NCBI GenBank assembly: GCA_033065855.1
Contig: JAVXUO010002660.1
Location: forward strand, 62,001-126,000
DNA length: 64,000 bases
Source of the DNA: Escallonia rubra
Taxonomy: Eukaryota > Streptophyta > Magnoliopsida > Escalloniales > Escalloniaceae
Reading direction: 5' to 3'
The position numbers and the translations under genes are program-made. The notes under the pieces are model-generated. The model was not told where the DNA came from and did no database searches. It saw only the letters and a program-made list of their open reading frames with translations. Of the stretch, positions 53,461 to 64,000 are shown piece after piece (the first letter of the stretch is position 1; the number at the start of each line of letters is the position of its first letter).

Positions 53461-54110
53461 ATTCCTACACACGAACTGTTACACACACTTTCACACACAA
53501 CTACACCTTAAATACATACACTTACACATTTATACACACACACACATTGTTTCACGCGAACACATTGTCTTCCTTCCCTCCGTCTGCCGAGACATACACA
53601 CACGCACTAACCCCCTTCACCCACACTGTTACCCCTGAATACACACACACACACATAGACACACTATACACACACTAACACCCCATAAACCACACATACC
53701 CACACAATTACCCCCACATAACAAAACACTAATACACACTGAAAACTCCCCACACACACACCTGTTACACACACGGTAACACCCACACTTCACTAATTAC
53801 ACACACAACCTCATGCACATCTTCCCTAAACACATACCAACACCACACCATACACCACATCACCCTACACATGCGTGCGCGCACACACACACTGCCATAC
53901 CCACGGCACACGCAGACGATACACATAGACGGCGTACACTAAAACACAGACACTGTGTTTTACACACCCATTCACACACACGCCCTGACTTCCAACACAC
54001 ACGTGCGCGCACACACACAGCACACTGAACACACACACCCCCACCAAGTTCCATGTAAACACACACACACCCCACCAAAGTTCATCTATACACACACTAA
54101 AAATTACACA
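53460..54110. repeat. CA-rich low-complexity tract in LTR G
   Basis: CACACA-dominated DNA, the reverse of the GT-rich tract in LTRs A and E. His/Thr-rich or Val/Cys-rich open frames on the two strands here are artefacts of this composition. Confidence 0.85.
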
Positions 54111-54612
54111 ATATAGGAAAAGTTTTCTATAATTTTTCTCTCTCTCCCCCCTTCCCTCATTTGTTTTCTACTCTATCTAAACTCCTCTGTTTGTTCTCTA
54201 TTTTTATTTTCTTTCTTCCTTCTCTTTGTTTTTTGTTTTCTTTTCTTCTTATCCCTACTTTCTCAAATCCTATTTTGCAATTTATAATTAAATTTGATTA
54301 ATCGCCATATAATGAAGTCCGAGGTGGCCATTTCTTTAGACACATTTTTCTAACAAATTTTAAACATGTCTTACCTATTTTTCATAATTACAAAATAGCC
54401 CCCAACAGATTCCATCGTTATGAAATGGACAAAACTTTTCATAATTGCATTTTAACCCCAAAACCTTTTTTAACCTTTCATAACCTACCAATTCTCAATT
54501 ATCATCAAGTATTATCGACCCTTTTATTTTCCTAACCAACAAATAATTATTTTAGCCATCTCTAAAAAGCACGTGGTGAAAAACATAATTCCTCCTTCCC
54601 CATGGGGTATAA

Positions 54613-55650
54613 ACCCGCCAGTTTGATCTATGTGGTCTGTGTGATAAATTTTTCAAAAAATCTCTCCATACAGTTAAGGCTAAACGTGGTTGGTATCGGG
54701 ACTCATGGGAAGCTTACACAAACCCTAATGGCCATAAAATATCCACAAATGGCTGATTTGGTCCGCATTATTAGTGAGTTGTAGAAGGATTTTCAGACTG
54801 GTTCCACAGCCTAGCAGATTAACAATCCCGGACAGCATAGGAAATAGACCACCTCAAGAAGAAGGGTAGGAAAGAACAAGAAGATGAGGCAAAGATAGAG
54901 AAAAAGGAAGATAAAAAGAAGTGTCTCAAGTTTGACTGCAAATAAAAATTGAAGGATGAAGAAGTGAAACATGCGGGCCGCATTTAAATCCCAAGTTGCT
55001 CGAATGAGGAGAGCCGACAACCCACTAAACCTCAGTGAACTGACCATGAATCCTGAAGAACGGTTGTATCCAAAGTTCAATATGCCAGAGATGGACAAGT
55101 TTGATGAGACCACAGACCCCAAGATCCACATCAAGATGTACATGCATTTGCTAGTGCCATATGGAGTTAATCAGAATCAGTCGATACAGCTTTTTCACCA
55201 TACCCTCGCGGGAGCCACCTCTCATTGGTTCCTCACCTTGGATGAAGCCCGAGTCTGAACTTGGGAGGATGTTGTGAGAGAGTTTCTGAACCAATATCAG
55301 TCCAATGCCAATTTGGAATTACCCGAAAGGACCTACAAACTACCAAATAGAAGTCGAGAGAATCAGTGTCTGCCTTTATCATGAGATAACAGACTAAGGC
55401 TGCTCAGATGGTGAATCGTGCTATAGAAGAAAAGTAGATGAACACAGTCAGAAACAATCTGCTCCCAGTGTACCATGACTATATCTTTGGCCATTACCAC
55501 ATCTCATTCAAAGCACTAATGGGATCTTTCATACAAATCGAAGATGCCATCAATAAATGGACATGGACCATTTTCCGTGAGTCAAAGCCAAGGGTATATC
55601 AAGCATGTACAAGGAATTCTAATGCACAACCAAAACCGCCAGTATGAACA
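54613..55650 (+). pseudogene. Element H gag
   Basis: The frame 54971-55258 reads PKFNMPEMDKFDETTDPKIH, MHLLVPYGVNQNQSIQLFHH and TLAGATSHWFLTLDEARV, the capsid-like gag core of Tat/Ogre elements (usually FPPKFKVPEFEKYDG and LTGAASRWY). It continues after a stop at 55256 with TWEDVVREFLNQYQSN. Later text (55438-55647) is in another frame. The preceding 54790-54960 codes a charged stretch (EIDHLKKKGRKEQEDEAK) in frame fragments. Inactive. Confidence 0.82.
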
Positions 55651-56282
55651 ATGTCAACAATGTACAAGCACCACAGATAGTATCATGGGTAGCCATCGTT
55701 GAGCCTGAGAGGAAGTTCACTCCGTTAAATGCGCCATTGCCCAAGCTATTTGAATAATTGTTGGGTAGGGGCATGATATCCAAGTTACAGCCTACCCCCA
55801 CGCTAGTAATGATACTTGATGGATATGACATTCACGCTTTTTGTGCTTATCATCAAGGGAAGGGACACTCCACATATAGATGCGTGAGTCTTTGGCATGC
55901 CATCTAGGACCTTATTGACAAAGGAAAGTTTCTCATCCCGCTTAACCTGATGTTAGGAAAGCACCCTTACCGCTTCACATGGTTAATTTTATCTATTATA
56001 GCCTACCAGTGATAAATCCGACTGCCCTTATCACTCCAGCAAGTCAACATGTTAAGCAAGTTTTAGAGTTTGATTCTCTGTCAGAGTTTTGTGATGTAAT
56101 ATGGGAAGAGTTGATGAAAGGCGAGGCCTTCACTGTCGAGGATGAGGATGATGAACATACATGCTTTATGTTCAAGCACAATACCGAGGTATCCCACCTT
56201 AGCAGATCAGGCCCAACCAGCTACATCTAATCCACTATTTTCTTAAGACCCCCAAGATGATGAAGAGTTAAGACGATTAAAG
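55650..56282 (+). pseudogene. Element H gag C-terminus and gag-protease linker
   Basis: The stretch 55740-55930 translates to LLGRGMISKLQPTPTLV, CAYHQGKGHSTYRC and LWHAIQDLIDKGKF. The CX2H...H...C pattern is the Cys/His motif that ends Tat gag. The frame 55979-56230 holds MVNFIYYSLPVINPTALITP and acidic linker text typical of this lineage. Frames change repeatedly. Confidence 0.7.
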
Positions 56283-56860
56283 ATGATCGATGCAAACATC
56301 TTTATTCGGGGGTTGATATCATCTTCATATCCCCACAGACAAATCTTGATCAAAATACTTAGCAAAGCCCAGATACCCATTCAGACCCAGTCCGAAGATG
56401 TATCCCAAATTCTAGGGGCTATCCATTATGGCAATGTACTTGCCTTCTCCACATCTGATTGGCCCGAATCAGGACCAAACCACAATGACCCGCTCCATAT
56501 CACAATACGAGCACTTGATAAGAGGGTTCCCCTTATCCTCATAGACAATGGTTATGTCCTGAATGTTTGCCATCTACACAATGTCCAAGCCCTCGGCATT
56601 GACCCCTCAGGATTCACCCCTTCTAACCAAGTCATCCCAGCCTATGATAATACCCGGAGAGAGGTTATTGGAACAATCAAGCTCCCTATGACTGTTGGAA
56701 CTGCCAGCTTTAAAGTTGAGTTTCAAGTATTGGATATACCCGCTGCATTTAATCTATTGTTGTGAAGACCATGGATGTACTCTGTTGGTGCAATTCTTTC
56801 TACGTTGCACCAAGAAGTCAAGTTTGTTTGGATAAAGCCATCTTCACAATCGTGGGTGAC
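56283..56860 (+). pseudogene. Element H aspartic protease region
   Basis: The 160-codon frame includes ITIRALDKRVPLILIDNGYVLNVC, the Tat-type protease box where DNG takes the place of DSG, and TIKLPMTVGTASFKVEFQVLDIPAAFNLLL. After a stop at 56763 the text continues PWMYSVGAILSTLHQEVKFV (usually GRPWIHSAGAV), a signature of Tat/Ogre pol. The catalytic Asp remains, but the frame is broken. Confidence 0.85.
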
Positions 56861-57990
56861 TCACAGCTACCTTAGATTGGATAGGTGAAAAGGAACAATG
56901 ACAATGTTGAGATTCCACATGACTTGTTAGATGTTTTTCTTAACAGGATTGACAACCATGTTCAGTGTCTGAAGTATAATGAAGATTGTCTCGTTGAAAA
57001 CTTCCTCACTTTTGCACCTTATAGTAACGCAGGAAGCTTCACTATTTCCCAGGAAAGGGTTTGAACCGAAATCATTAAGAACTCCCTAGTTTTTTGATTC
57101 CCAAAAATAAGAAAAATCGGTTTGGGTTGGGGTACAAGACAACCAAGAAGGAGAGGAGGAGGCTATCAGAAAGATAGTCCAAGCCAAGAAAAACATATAG
57201 AGCGGACAGCTCATAAACATCAAAAACATAACCAAGGTCCTCACCTCAAGTGGAAGGTTTGTCAAAGAACGAGGAAATGAACCTTTTTGCGGATTTCTAG
57301 AGCCTGTTTACAATGTGGAAACGAGGAAGCTGATCAAAGGATGGGAAATCTTCTATGGCTGTAAATGGGTTGAAGATGAGGACCTGGCGCTCCTGACTGA
57401 GCTAAGTACGGAAGATGTTTCTGACTTGATGGATCTCATGGAGATGGAAGGAATGACAGCATGCTTTAGCGATATGCATATCTTGGTACTTATCTACGAA
57501 GGGGACAACCTGATTATAAACCCCGCAAGCCTTATCACTCTAGCACAGGACGATGCACAGAATTGGATGATCGAGTACGAACCGCTGACTGTGGGATATA
57601 TTACCAGAAGACGTCTTGCTACCGAAATTGTTCCCAAACCAAAAGACCTAGATGCTTATGTCTCTCTAGATAATTTGAATTTTCTCATGTATAATGTTCT
57701 CCCTGGCTTTTCGATCGATAATCTGATGGTAGATTTTGATTATTCCTCGGTTCTTGATTTAGGTTATGATGAATTAATCATTATGGTTAATCACGGGTCA
57801 CAACTATTAAGGACCCTAAAGAGAAAAAAATTGAAAGAATTGATGAAATAAATGAAATATTGGGAGTCTAATCGAGTCAAACTAGTGGCAGAAGAAACAA
57901 TCAAAGTCAACATAGGTACACTGGAAAAATGTGAAAGAAATAAAAATAGAGGCTAGCCTAAATGAGAGAGAAAGAGATGAAATCACTGCA
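56861..57990 (+). pseudogene. Element H protease-RT linker
   Basis: The only sizeable frame, 57315-57851 (178 codons), is acidic, with LLTELSTEDVSDLMDLMEME and DLGYDELIIMVNHGSQLL. I do not recognise a domain. By position it is the long pol linker between protease and RT that Tat elements have. The flanks 56861-57314 and 57852-57990 hold fragments in several frames. Confidence 0.55.
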
Positions 57991-59335
57991 CTCTTGAGAG
58001 AATTTTATAGATGTATTTGCTTGATCACATAGTGACATGCCCGGTATCGACCCCTCGATTATGGAACAATGCCTGCTAAAATCCCCAAAAACAGAAGCTC
58101 TGTAAGTTGAGACCAGAGTAATCCCTTAAGGTCAAGGATGAAGTTATGAAGTTACTACACATCGGATTTATCAGCGATCGAGTACCCTACCTAATTAGCC
58201 AACATTATGCATGTTCCCAAACCCACCACCCAAGTTCGGATGTTGTTGATTATCGAGACCTTAACCGAGCTTTCTCCAAAGATGACTTTCCCTTCCCATC
58301 ATAGATATGATCATAGAAAACACCGTAAAGCACGAGTTGGTTTCTTTCATGGATTGCTTTCCAAGATACAATCCGATAAAGATGGCTCTTGACGATGAGG
58401 AGAAAACATCTTTCACCACCCCTTGGGGCACCTTTTGTTAGACAATGATGCCTTTTGGATTGAAGAATGTCGGGGCTACGCATCAACGAGTCGCTACAAC
58501 CCTTTTCCATGATATGATTCATAAGGAGGTATATGTGAAACTCAACCCATGAAAGCATGTGTTCAAGGTTATAACAGAAAGCTACTAGGATTTATGGTTA
58601 GAAAATGGGGTATAGAGGTTGACCCAGCTAAGATTAAAGCCATAGTAGAGATGCCTCCACCCAGAAGCGAAAAAGAAATCTGAGGATTCTTGGGAAGAAT
58701 CCAGTACATCGGATTGTTTATATCCTAATTGACAATGATTTGTGAGCTCGTGTTCAAGTTGTTGAAGAATGACTCAACCAAAGTGTGGAATCCCTTACAC
58801 CAAAAAGCCTTCGACAAGATCAAACGGTACCTCGGGAACCCCCCAGTCTTGAGCCCCCTAATACCCGGTAGTAGCACACTACCATATTTAACCCTGCCCG
58901 ACACCACAGCCAGAGCTATGTTGGCCAACATTTAGAGAATTCTTTAGTTAAGAGAGTCATTTACTATGTCAGCAAAAAATTGACCTAAGGAAAGGAGAAT
59001 TATTTAGCTTAGAGAGAACGTGTAAGTCTTTGTTTGGGTAACACAGATATTAAGGCATTATGTTTTGACTTAATCTATTAGATTGTTGGCCATGATGGAT
59101 CCTATGACGTATTTATTCGAGAAACCGGTTCTATCTAATCGCACAACAAAGTGGCTTTTATTGCTTTTGGAGCTCGACATCACTTATATCACCCAGAAGT
59201 CCATCAAAGGAAAGGTTGTTGCCGACTTATTAGCAGATTGTTTGGCAGAGGATACAAGTATATGGGAAGCAAAATTCTTGGATACAAGAGTTTCTGTCAT
59301 TGAGTTAGACGAAATGGCAGTTATATTTTGACGGG
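57991..59335 (+). pseudogene. Element H reverse transcriptase and first RNase H
   Basis: The RT is readable only in pieces: GTMPAKIPKNRSS (about 58060), DQSNP.RSRMKL, RVLLIIETLTE, FSKMTFPS-like text (58260), MALDDEEKTSFTTPWGTF (58380), MMPFGLKNVGATHQR (58448). Then KLLGFMVRKWGIEVDPAKIKAI (58585) and FLGRIQYI (58690). The segment that should hold YVDD, between the fingers/palm and KLNP...H, is missing near 58540. The stretch 58729-58935 and 59083-59331 carry the connection and RNase H remnants (NPLHQKAFDKIKRYLGNPPV, RTTKWLLLLLELDITYITQK). Non-functional. Confidence 0.82.
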
Positions 59336-59790
59336 GCAACTAATAGCAAGGGATTTGGAGTTAGAATTCTGTTAATCTCACCAAGCGGAGCGCATTCACC
59401 CATTGCCATCAAGCTGACTGTCGATGGTACTAACAATACCGTTGAATATGAAGCTTGTATAATCGGTTTAAAGATGGCTCTAAGCCTAAAATTTAGAGAG
59501 ATAACAGTTACGGAGATTCAACGCTTATCATATACCAGATATAGGGGATGTTAATAATCAAAGGCGAACATCTACAGGCATACCATGTCCATTTAGAGAA
59601 GATTGTAGATCAGTGTGAGGATGTAAAGTTACACTACCTACCCCAACTTAAGAATAACTTTGTCAATGCCTTGGCCACAGTCGTGTCGATGGTAAATATA
59701 CCCGAAGGACAAGAGATAGAGCCATTTGTGATACTGGAAAAGAGATTGACCAGCCTATTACTTTATGATCGCACCTGTTAAGGAAGACGA
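59310..59790 (+). pseudogene. Element H second (archaeal-type) RNase H
   Basis: YFDGATNSKGFGVRILL (59325 on), SPSGAHSPIAIKL, NTVEYEACIIGLKMALSL, then after a shift LIIKGEHLQAYHVHLEKIVD, LHYLPQLKNNFVNALATVVS and NIPEGQEIEP. This aRNH domain between the first RNase H and integrase is specific to the Tat lineage. DG, E and the late Asn-Ala region remain readable; a shift and stop near 59545 break it. Confidence 0.87.
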
Positions 59791-61020
59791 GGTAGCCGAC
59801 CCATGGTACATTGATGTCCAGAGCCTTATTCGACACAGTAAATACACTGACAGGACTTCCACGAAATACTGTGTATCGTTAAGAAGGTGGGCAGCACAGT
59901 TTATCATGTGTGACCAGCATTTGTACAATGGACACTACAATGGAGAACACTTATTGTGTGTGAATGAGAGGAAAACCAATCAGATTATGGAAGATATACA
60001 TCCAGGAGAATATGGACCGCACATAAACAGCGGAATGTTAGCATAAACAATTTTGTGACAGGGATATTACTTGAGTATGATGGAACAAGAGTGCATCGAG
60101 TATGTAAAAAGATTCCATTAGCGTCAGGCATATGCCAATTTGCAACACCTCCCTCCCCGAGAATTATACAACATGACGTCTCCAAGGCCCTTTTCAGTTT
60201 GGGGAATAGATGTGATAAGGAAAATTAGTCCTAAGGCTTCTAATGGACACGAATTTATACTCGTAGCCATAGATTATTTTATGAAGTAGGTGGAAGCCGA
60301 TTTCATATGTCATACTCAATGCCAAAAAGGTGGCACAATTCATCCGAACAAACATCAGTTGTCGGTACGGAGTACCTCGGGAGTTAATTTCTACCAACGG
60401 GTTGCATTTTGAAGGGGAAGTCATGGATTCAGCTGAAGAGTATGGTATCATCCAACATTGGTCGTCACCCTGCCATCCACAAACAATAGGGTTGTAGAAG
60501 CCGCCAAGAGGAACATCAAGAACATGTTGAGTACTATGACGGACTCTTATAGGAAGTGGCCGGATAAGCTTCCATATTCCTCTAGGGCTATAAGACATTA
60601 GTAAGAATATCGACTGGGGTTACCCCGTATTCACTAGTTCATGGCATGGAAGTCATACTCTCGGTAGAATTGGAAGTGGATTCTCTGAGGGTACTGTTGA
60701 AGAACCAAGTATTCGAGGAAGACTGGGTGAGACATCGCTTCAAAAAACTAGTGCTAGCAGATGAGAAGAGGTTGAAAGCTTTATATCATATTTAGTGTTA
60801 CCAGCAACGGATTGCCTGAGTATTTAACAAGCGCGTGAAAAGGCATAGCTTGAAAAAAAAGATTTAGTACCGAAAGAGAATGTTGGACAGATCTGGAAGC
60901 CACACAGAATGTTTGAACCCAGCTGGTCAGGTCCCTGTATGATCAAGCAAATCATGACCGGAGGTGCAGTGTTATTAGTCGATTTAGATGGAATTGAATT
61001 ATCACAGTTAGTCAATTTAG
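59791..61020 (+). pseudogene. Element H integrase
   Basis: The zinc module frame 59765-60046 has DPWYIDVQSLI and EDIHPGEYGPHINSGMLA (HHCC His pair). The core is scattered over frames: SVWGIDVIRKISPKASNGHE (about 60200), YGVPRELISTNGLHFEGEV (60365), KRNIKNMLSTMTDSYRKW (60508) and a late GVTPYSLVHGMEVILSVELE (60620). The C-terminal part (DEKRLKALYHI, RIAVFNKRVK) runs to about 60860, then FEPSWSGPCMIKQIM. Too many breaks for function. Confidence 0.82.
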
Positions 61021-61500
61021 ACTGATGAAAGAAATATTATGCATGAGAAACATTTTGTAAATCAACTACGAATGACTGAATCCTCCTTTAATAACACTAT
61101 CCAGCACGCATATATCAAGGTAACACATTAGATGGAAGTATGTATGTAGCCCATAAAGTTACATCGAGTCCGGTCAAATTTAATTAAAAAAAAAAGTCTT
61201 TTATTCTACTGGCTTTGATATCGACTAACATTCTCGAGAAAAATAAAAAAAAGCCTACTAGAATGAAAACCCTATAAAGAGCTACCTATGCAAAAGTTAG
61301 GGCGAAGAAAAAATCAAATGAAGTACTAAAAAAATAAAAAAAATGTGCTAGGATGAAAACCCTGCAAAGAGTGCCACAGGACAAAGTTAGGCTAAAAGAA
61401 AAAACTCATAGGTCATATAAGCATCCTAAGAGTAATCCACCATCATTTTCATTTTTCTTCGAAGAGGGACAATCATCTTTGTCTATTATGATCGACTTGA
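61021..61500 (+). other. Element H 3' untranslated region with short tandem duplication
   Basis: No gene. Two units (about 61250-61312 and 61347-61405) share CTAGAATGAAAACCCTATAA or CTAGGATGAAAACCCTGCAA, an AGAG block, and CAAAAGTTAGGG or ACAAAGTTAGGC. Similar repeats are common after integrase in Tat/Ogre elements. The sequence then merges into family E DNA with no clear LTR. Confidence 0.6.
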
Positions 61501-61559
61501 GCAGAGTATGGGATTCGAAGGAGCGTAGAGTGTAGGCACTCAATCAGCTCGGAGTATTA

Positions 61560-62253
61560 GATTTGGGACCATCGCAGAGTTTTGGAGTTTAACCTACACA
61601 GAGTATTGGTCAGGGTGGCGGTCAGCTTTTCGGCCATCCCATGTGTCATGTGTAGGAGAATTCATGGTGGTAACTCATGCTATAGATTTATCGGAGGGTG
61701 TTTTAGGTGTGGCACTGTGGAACATCAGGTTCGGGATTGTCCATTTGTTAGAAATTATCAGTCGACTTTTTGTCTTGCACCTACAGCTAGTGCATCAGTG
61801 AGTAGTATTCCTTTGTCAGGGAATAGGACCAGACCCACAAGGCCAGACTTAGTCTCAGTCTCAACAAGGGAAGAGGCCTAGAACATTAGTTAGACTTTAT
61901 TCTATGTCTGCTCAGTATGCTACCACATCCGACAATGTGGTGTCCGGTACACTACAGGTTAACCCATTAGATACTCGTATATTATTTAATTCTAGAGCAT
62001 TATATTCTTTTGTAGCCCTTGCTTTTGCATAGCAATTAAGGGTGAATACACATCCTTCAGGAACTGATCTTGTGATAGGCACTTCGTTGGGAGAGTCAAA
62101 ACTGTTTCTACGGTTCTCTGTGACTGTATTGTCCATGTTGGGGATAGAGATCTTTCTGTGGATCTCATTTTCTGTTAGAGACTTTGATATCATACTAGGT
62201 GGGTGGTTATCTTCTAATCACGCATCCGTAGATTGTCTGTGGAAACCCCAGTA
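61560..62253 (+). pseudogene. Element E2 gag zinc knuckles and protease remnant
   Basis: The frame 61582-61881 has a Cys/His stretch (CVMCRRIHGGNSCYRF) followed by CFRCGTVEHQVRDC (CX2CX4HX4C). The protease follows in other frames: VVSGTLQVNPLDTRILF, then NSRALYSFVALAFA where DSGATHSFV is expected, so both the catalytic Asp and the Gly are changed (about 61985-62005). DFDIILGGWLSSNHASVDC (62175-62235) ends it. No RT, RNase H or integrase follows. The N-terminal gag lies before an unclear junction with element H. Confidence 0.82.
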
Positions 62254-63306
62254 GTGTTTGAAAATTGATAAGTTGAGTAGTAGTTTAAGTTTTGATTTAT
62301 GAGTAAGAATGGTACTTTCAGGAAGTGATTGGTGTTAAGTCTAAAATTTTGGTTTGAGAATAGGTAGATTCCTAAGCCTCAGATAATCTATGATTGAGTG
62401 TAGACTTTGAGAACGTGGATTAGATTTTAACAATCTATTTGATGATTCAGTATAAGATTGAGATTTTGGTTTAGCACGCAATAGTAGACCCCATGTTATT
62501 GCTTTAGAACTGAAAGATTTTAAACATTTAACTAAAACAGATGATCGAAGGATAAGACTATAGATTTTCGGTAGATAATGTGACTGTGAATCATAAGTGA
62601 TGTGATAACTTAAAGCCATAAACTCTAGTGAAAGTGCAATACATACGAATGCAGAATCACATTTGCACTATGTTAAGACAACATATCTCTCTATGACGAA
62701 TTCGGTAACAGTTTGAACTCGTTGATTTGAGATATCGGAGTGCGCAGCGAAAGCCTAATGGCTACAATTGATGTCTTTTATAATGTATGAATGCTTATCG
62801 CAATAGGTTGTCCATATTAGTGTTTGTAGACTACGTGTCACATGTGACTGTCGCCTAGTATTTTAGTACGCCTTGAGCTTCAAGTTAAGCTTGCTATTAT
62901 TAAGTAGATTGTGCAAAGGATATAGTCTACTATGTTAACAGTATAATGTAGTGGAAACATGACCGATAAGAATTTGATTTAAATCATTCTATGTGCATTG
63001 CATTTGGAATGGTGTAAATTTATTTCAGTGAGTTTTATACTAGCTCAGTCATTGTCTGTAAGGTTCTAGAACAGTTAGAGCTCAAGTGGTTGCCCGACAA
63101 GTTTAAGCTTAGCACTGAGATTTGAAATTAAATTGTTTCGTTCATGTATTCGTGGGACATGAATTTGTGTGCGAAGGTTAGATCTAGCTAAGCTTCTATG
63201 TGGTAGTCATCAGAGTGACGCAGCGGAAGCGTAATGCCTAGATGTTATATCTAATGTGAAACCCGGATCAAATTCCGAGGATGAAATTTTTATAAGTTGG
63301 AGAGAA
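62254..63306 (+). other. Element E2 internal non-coding region and PPT
   Basis: About 1 kb with no gene. It matches the internal region of element C (leader-like text from 62349, CGAAGGATAAGACTAT at 62548) and the first 600 bp of the window. PPT-like GGAGAGAA at 63299-63306 directly precedes the LTR. Protease therefore runs straight into leader or 3' text, with all of pol missing. Confidence 0.75.
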
Positions 63307-63807
63307 TGTAATATCCTGCACTTTTCGAGCGGTTTAAAATAACTATCTGTGACCCAAAAAATAAACTGGCGATAATTTTGAGCAATGCTCAGTATAAGTA
63401 GAGTATGGAAGCTTAAAATGATTTTGGGGCAAAATATAATTTTAAAACTTTTGGGGGGCATTTTATAGTTCGGAAAACTTTTGGGGCCCTTTTGCAATTT
63501 TTGAAAGTTAGGCATTATGTGTAAAATTTTGGAAAAATGGAGCGCAACTTGATGCCACCTCCTACTTTAAAAAAGAGGTGACTAATCTAATTTAGGTTTA
63601 AATTAATGAAAATAAGCTAAAACAAAATCGGGAGAAAATAAAAGAAAGAAGAAGAAACAGAGAAACCAAAGGAGAAAACAGAGCATTGGGGAGAAGAAGG
63701 AAATCAGAGAGAGAGAGAGAGAATTGAAGGCATCCTTAAGAGTAATCCTTCCTCTTTGATTCTAGTGTGTGATTTCCTTTTTTATGTGTGTGTTTTGACA
63801 CTGTGTA

Positions 63808-63853
<46 letters not shown>

Positions 63854-64000
63854 CATGAACATGGGTGTGCACTGGATGTATTTAGTGTGTGTTTGAGTGC
63901 TTTGGGATACTTAAAATAGTATTTTGAATGTGTTTTTAAGATTTTTCTGGTGCCAGGAATCCCCATGGGGGTATTTTGGTAATTTGCCATCCAGAGCGAA
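63307..64000 (+). mobile_element. 3' LTR of element E2 (runs off the window)
   Basis: Starts TGTAATATCCTGCAC. Similar to LTR E1: a CACCTCCTACTTTA...GAGGTG hairpin (about 63557-63580), a GA-rich tract, a GT-rich tract and GGGGTATTTTGGTAATTTGCC (63968-63988) in the same order. The end is outside the window. Confidence 0.85.
63808..63853 (+). repeat. Compound (GT)n(GA)n microsatellite
   Basis: About 11 GT followed by about 11 GA dinucleotides in LTR E2, where other LTRs have diffuse GT- and GA-rich tracts. Confidence 0.93.

Larger units (their letters stand above)
51579..54612 (-). mobile_element. LTR G: family E LTR in reverse orientation inside element H
   Basis: Its reverse complement matches the far part of LTR E1 (GGTTAGGATA, AATCCAGGTAAGG, GTATTTTGGTAATTT blocks), then carries GTGACTGTAATTGTCG-like text (about 53295-53320), a GT-rich tract (CA-rich on the plus strand, 53460-54110), a purine-rich tract (54130-54250) and an AT-rich start. 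Left edge TATAACAACCC resembles a mutated TGTAACA end. The right edge, near GGGGTATA at about 54612, is uncertain and no TSD was found. About 3.0 kb, probably a solo LTR. Confidence 0.65.
47280..61500 (+). mobile_element. Element H: Tat/Ogre-lineage Ty3/gypsy element, decayed
   Basis: LTR remnant, PBS-like site, long leader, gag, DNG-type protease, RT, RNase H, a second (archaeal-type) RNase H, integrase and a 3' untranslated region follow in order on the plus strand. The second RNase H before integrase and the DNG protease box are diagnostic of the Tat lineage. It is interrupted by LTR F and LTR G. Many stops, frameshifts and deletions, including the RT catalytic box, mark it as one of the oldest elements here. 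No 3' LTR is visible before family E sequence begins near 61500. Confidence 0.85.

Noticed and set aside
53813..54095. His/Thr-rich (plus) and Val/Cys-rich (minus) frames
   Set aside because: CA/GT repeat composition in LTR G.
1..64000. Host protein-coding genes
   Set aside because: All frames with recognisable content belong to retrotransposons; nothing suggests an unrelated plant gene or exon.

Overview
The window is plant nuclear DNA made almost entirely of nested retrotransposons. I see no host gene, rRNA, tRNA gene or CRISPR. The mix of element types (Ty3/gypsy chromoviruses, a Tat/Ogre-lineage Ty3 element, a Sirevirus-type Ty1/copia element, plant L1-like LINEs) points to a flowering plant, probably a dicot with a large repeat-rich genome. 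The species cannot be named from the sequence. Boundaries were set by eye from TG...CA ends, target-site duplications (TSDs), primer-binding sites (PBS), polypurine tracts (PPT) and the points where broken reading frames resume.

Layout. (1) 1-3185: the 3' end and LTR of a Ty3 element (family E). (2) 3190-47270: an old L1-like LINE on the minus strand (LINE-1), broken twice. Gypsy element A (4458-25697, TSD AGTGA) sits in its reverse transcriptase. A second, plus-strand 5'-truncated LINE (LINE-2, 26570-44829, TSD 14-17 bp) sits between its endonuclease and RT. (3) Element A contains a minus-strand solo LTR D (4521-6976), chromovirus B (7706-13443) and a solo LTR of family C (19281-21667), each with its own 5-bp TSD. 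(4) LINE-2 contains a Sirevirus-type copia element on the minus strand (27741-44646, TSD GTTAT). That element is in turn split by a non-coding LTR retrotransposon of family C (31344-38263). This gives four levels: LINE-1, LINE-2, copia, C. (5) 47280-61500: a badly decayed Tat/Ogre-type element H, interrupted by solo LTR F (47947-50703, TSD ATTAA) and a reversed LTR G (about 51579-54612). (6) 61600-64000: a gag-protease-only family E copy whose 3' LTR runs off the window.

The most interesting signal is regulatory. Dense arrays of a TCGACT-centred motif (16-18 bp palindromes such as TTTCAGTCGACTGAAA) lie just upstream of the TATA box in the copia LTRs and in the unrelated gypsy family C LTRs. 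A third array lies inside the copia element, between pol and its envelope-like ORF. There it is followed by a TATA-like site, and the first ATG after that site opens the envelope-like frame. This looks like an internal promoter for the downstream gene, built from the same parts as the LTR promoter. The family C element landed a few codons after that ATG. A second unusual structure is an array of about seven 86-97 bp units in the leader of element H, each able to fold into a long hairpin.

No autonomous element here looks intact. The copia pol is closest, with a few frameshifts and an integrase Glu-to-Asp change. Family C is the youngest insertion and codes for nothing, so it would depend on proteins from elsewhere.
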